Source: Chamaea fasciata (Eukaryota > Chordata > Aves > Passeriformes > Sylviidae). Taken from it: a stretch of DNA of 64,000 bases. Every line of letters starts with the position of its first letter. Position 1 is the first letter of the stretch. The notes under the pieces are model-generated. The model saw only the letters and a list, made by a program, of their open reading frames with translations, was not told the DNA's origin and searched no databases. This document shows positions 62,301 through 64,000 of this stretch, piece after piece. The stretch covers positions 4,464,001-4,528,000 of the forward strand of contig JARCOQ010000002.1 in the NCBI GenBank assembly GCA_029207755.1, written 5' to 3'. The position numbers were made by a program, and so were the translations under genes.

Positions 62301-64000
62301 TCCACTGGAGTCCATCAGAAATGTGTTGATTCCATTTTCATTGCCAAAGGGATGTATCTGCAGTAAATCTAATCAGGAGTCAAAAGGTGAACGAGAACAA
62401 TAACTGGGGAGTTTGTTTTTATTTATCCAGGAGATAAGGATTCAACAACAGGAATAGAATGAGAAAAAGGTGCCCCTTTCTGAGCAGACAATTATTCCAC
62501 CCACGCTCGCTCATCATCAAGGTGTTAATATTCTATTACTAAGACTATTTAACAGTTTCTCAGCCTCAAGGCTGCTAATGTTTGTGCACATACTCTGCCA
62601 ATTGCCACAGGTGTCTTTTTGCAAGAGACCCGAGTAATTAACATGGGATAGTCCCGAAGATGGCAGCAGCCAAGAACCATTCTTCATTAGACTCCTCACC
62701 TTCTTCCTGGTGCTGGAGCAGGGTTGGTATTACCAACATCTGAATACATTTTAAAACCCGATTTTTTTATGCAGACAGAGCCTTAGTCCTTGAAGGCACA
62801 GATTGTTTCTAGGAAAGTAAAGGCTCTGGTTCCCAAGCCCCAGTGATTCCCCTGAAGTTTAACATATCACTGTTCAGCTGGCTGAACTACTAAGGTGCTG
62901 GAGGTAGTTATCCCAAAGAAGAGGTGGCTGAACTAGTGGTGTGGCCAGTGCAAACCGTTCAGCTCATAGCCTGATACATTTACTAATGTGAATCTGATTT
63001 CAGCTGATACCAATTTACTGTGATATCCTGGACTGAGAACTGCAGACATGAGTGATTTAATTCAAGATCATATCAAAGTATTTTGCTGTGGTGGCTAAAG
63101 AATTTATTACTTCTAGCTGTGGAGACGGGTTACCTTTTCAGCTGGGATAGCTAAATCAAGAAGGGACTGCCAGAGCCATCAGATGAGAGAGAAAGGGCCA
63201 GAGTGGACATCAATCACAAAGCAGTTGTAAAACAAGTACAATAATGCTTTTAAGAGAAAAGATGTTCTGCTGATGTCCTGCTAGCACAGGACAAGGAAGA
63301 GAGGAGCTTGGTATGTATGTTGTATCTAGACATTCTTTTTGACTTTGTCTTACGTTCTTCAGTCTCTCTCTAGTGTTGCTAATCTGGGCCTTCGGAACAC
63401 CTCTGAGCTCACAGCTCCAGAGGCCATGCCTGGACCTGCCTGTGACACAGACATGGTGCCTGTTGCTGTTTTCCAAACAAAGGAAACACCAAGGCTGGAT
63501 CGATCCAGACTCACAGTGTGTTTCACCAGGTTTTTGACTCAGGTACTCAGAGAACAGAGGCCCCAGCATGAGCTGTGTCTTGTGTCTTGAGGTTGCTTTG
63601 GTGTGTTTCTATCCCCACCGTAGACAATAACTGCATATCCTTATCTCACGCCCATATTGTGAAAATAAATGCTTTAAGAAGTGTAATTGCCAGAAGATAC
63701 AGAGGTGAGAGCGTCTTTGGTGGATTTACTTCCTTTGCTTCTTAAAATACATTGGTAGACTTTGATTGAAACTAATATTTGCTTTTTCAAACTGTACTAA
63801 TTTGTGATTAGATTGTGTGTGGGAGCAGGAAGAAAGGAACTTTTACCTGTGCTATGCACAAAGCCCTTGGACCACGAGAAATGCAGGGAATGCTCCACAA
63901 TGAGTTATCTGGGAGTCTGCAGTGCATCAAAATACACAAGGAGGAGTAAGGACAGGGCAGGAATTGCTGGATTCATGGATCTGTCTCTTCCTTCTGCAGG
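59386..64000. other. Upstream flank of POU2F1, no gene seen
   Basis: Unique sequence with no recognised exon, repeat family or CpG island. A perfect 14-bp palindrome CTGGATCGATCCAG lies at 63495-63508. In mammals the next gene upstream of POU2F1 (STYXL2/DUSP27) is tens of kilobases away, consistent with intergenic DNA here. Confidence 0.5.

Noticed and set aside
55201..64000. Exons of the neighbouring gene (STYXL2/DUSP27 expected upstream in mammals)
   Set aside because: No phosphatase-like or other recognisable coding segment on either strand.
1..64000. Endogenous retrovirus, DNA transposon, tRNA, microRNA or CRISPR features
   Set aside because: No LTR pair, gag/pol-like frame, terminal inverted repeats bounding an element, cloverleaf or spaced direct-repeat array was seen.

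Overview
The window looks like nuclear DNA of a bird. Three 3'-end fragments of CR1 LINEs, overall low repeat density, long AT-rich non-coding tracts and a very GC-rich promoter island all fit an avian genome. A crocodilian or turtle is not excluded, and I cannot name the species. No prokaryotic operon, CRISPR array, rRNA, tRNA or complete protein-coding gene was found.

The one coding feature I can support is the first coding exon of POU2F1 (Oct-1, a POU-homeodomain transcription factor) on the minus strand at 54085-54148. Its 21 complete codons begin MADGGAASQDESS and run into an alanine tract, as in the long/ubiquitous form of mammalian Oct-1. A clean GCAG|GTAATC splice donor leaves the reading frame where the next Oct-1 codon (Asp, GAT) is split. 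The exon sits in a CpG island (about 53030-54480) carrying palindromic NRF1 motifs, a YY1-type motif over the start codon, a G-quadruplex-prone tract just inside the intron, and two POU-dimer-like motifs.

Everything from 54084 down to base 1 is read as part of POU2F1 intron 1. No second exon was recognised, so the next exon lies beyond the left edge. The intron holds a second small CpG-rich patch with a strong CTCF-like motif (26250-26580), six perfect octamer motifs (the binding site of the POU2F1 protein) confined to 4.8-15.5 kb, a perfect 14-bp RFX palindrome (41923-41936), two striking perfect inverted repeats (691-721 and 4159-4194), three CR1 fragments, one MIR-like SINE relic, and many A/T or GT microsatellites.

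To the right of the CpG island (54480-64000) is the upstream flank. It starts with an unusual divergent tandem array of roughly 80-100 bp units (about 54525-55200). The rest looks intergenic, with two MIR-like relics, a T/G-rich low-complexity block and no recognisable exon. The open reading frames in the window, including the longest ones, look like chance frames, CpG-island frames or CR1 remnants.
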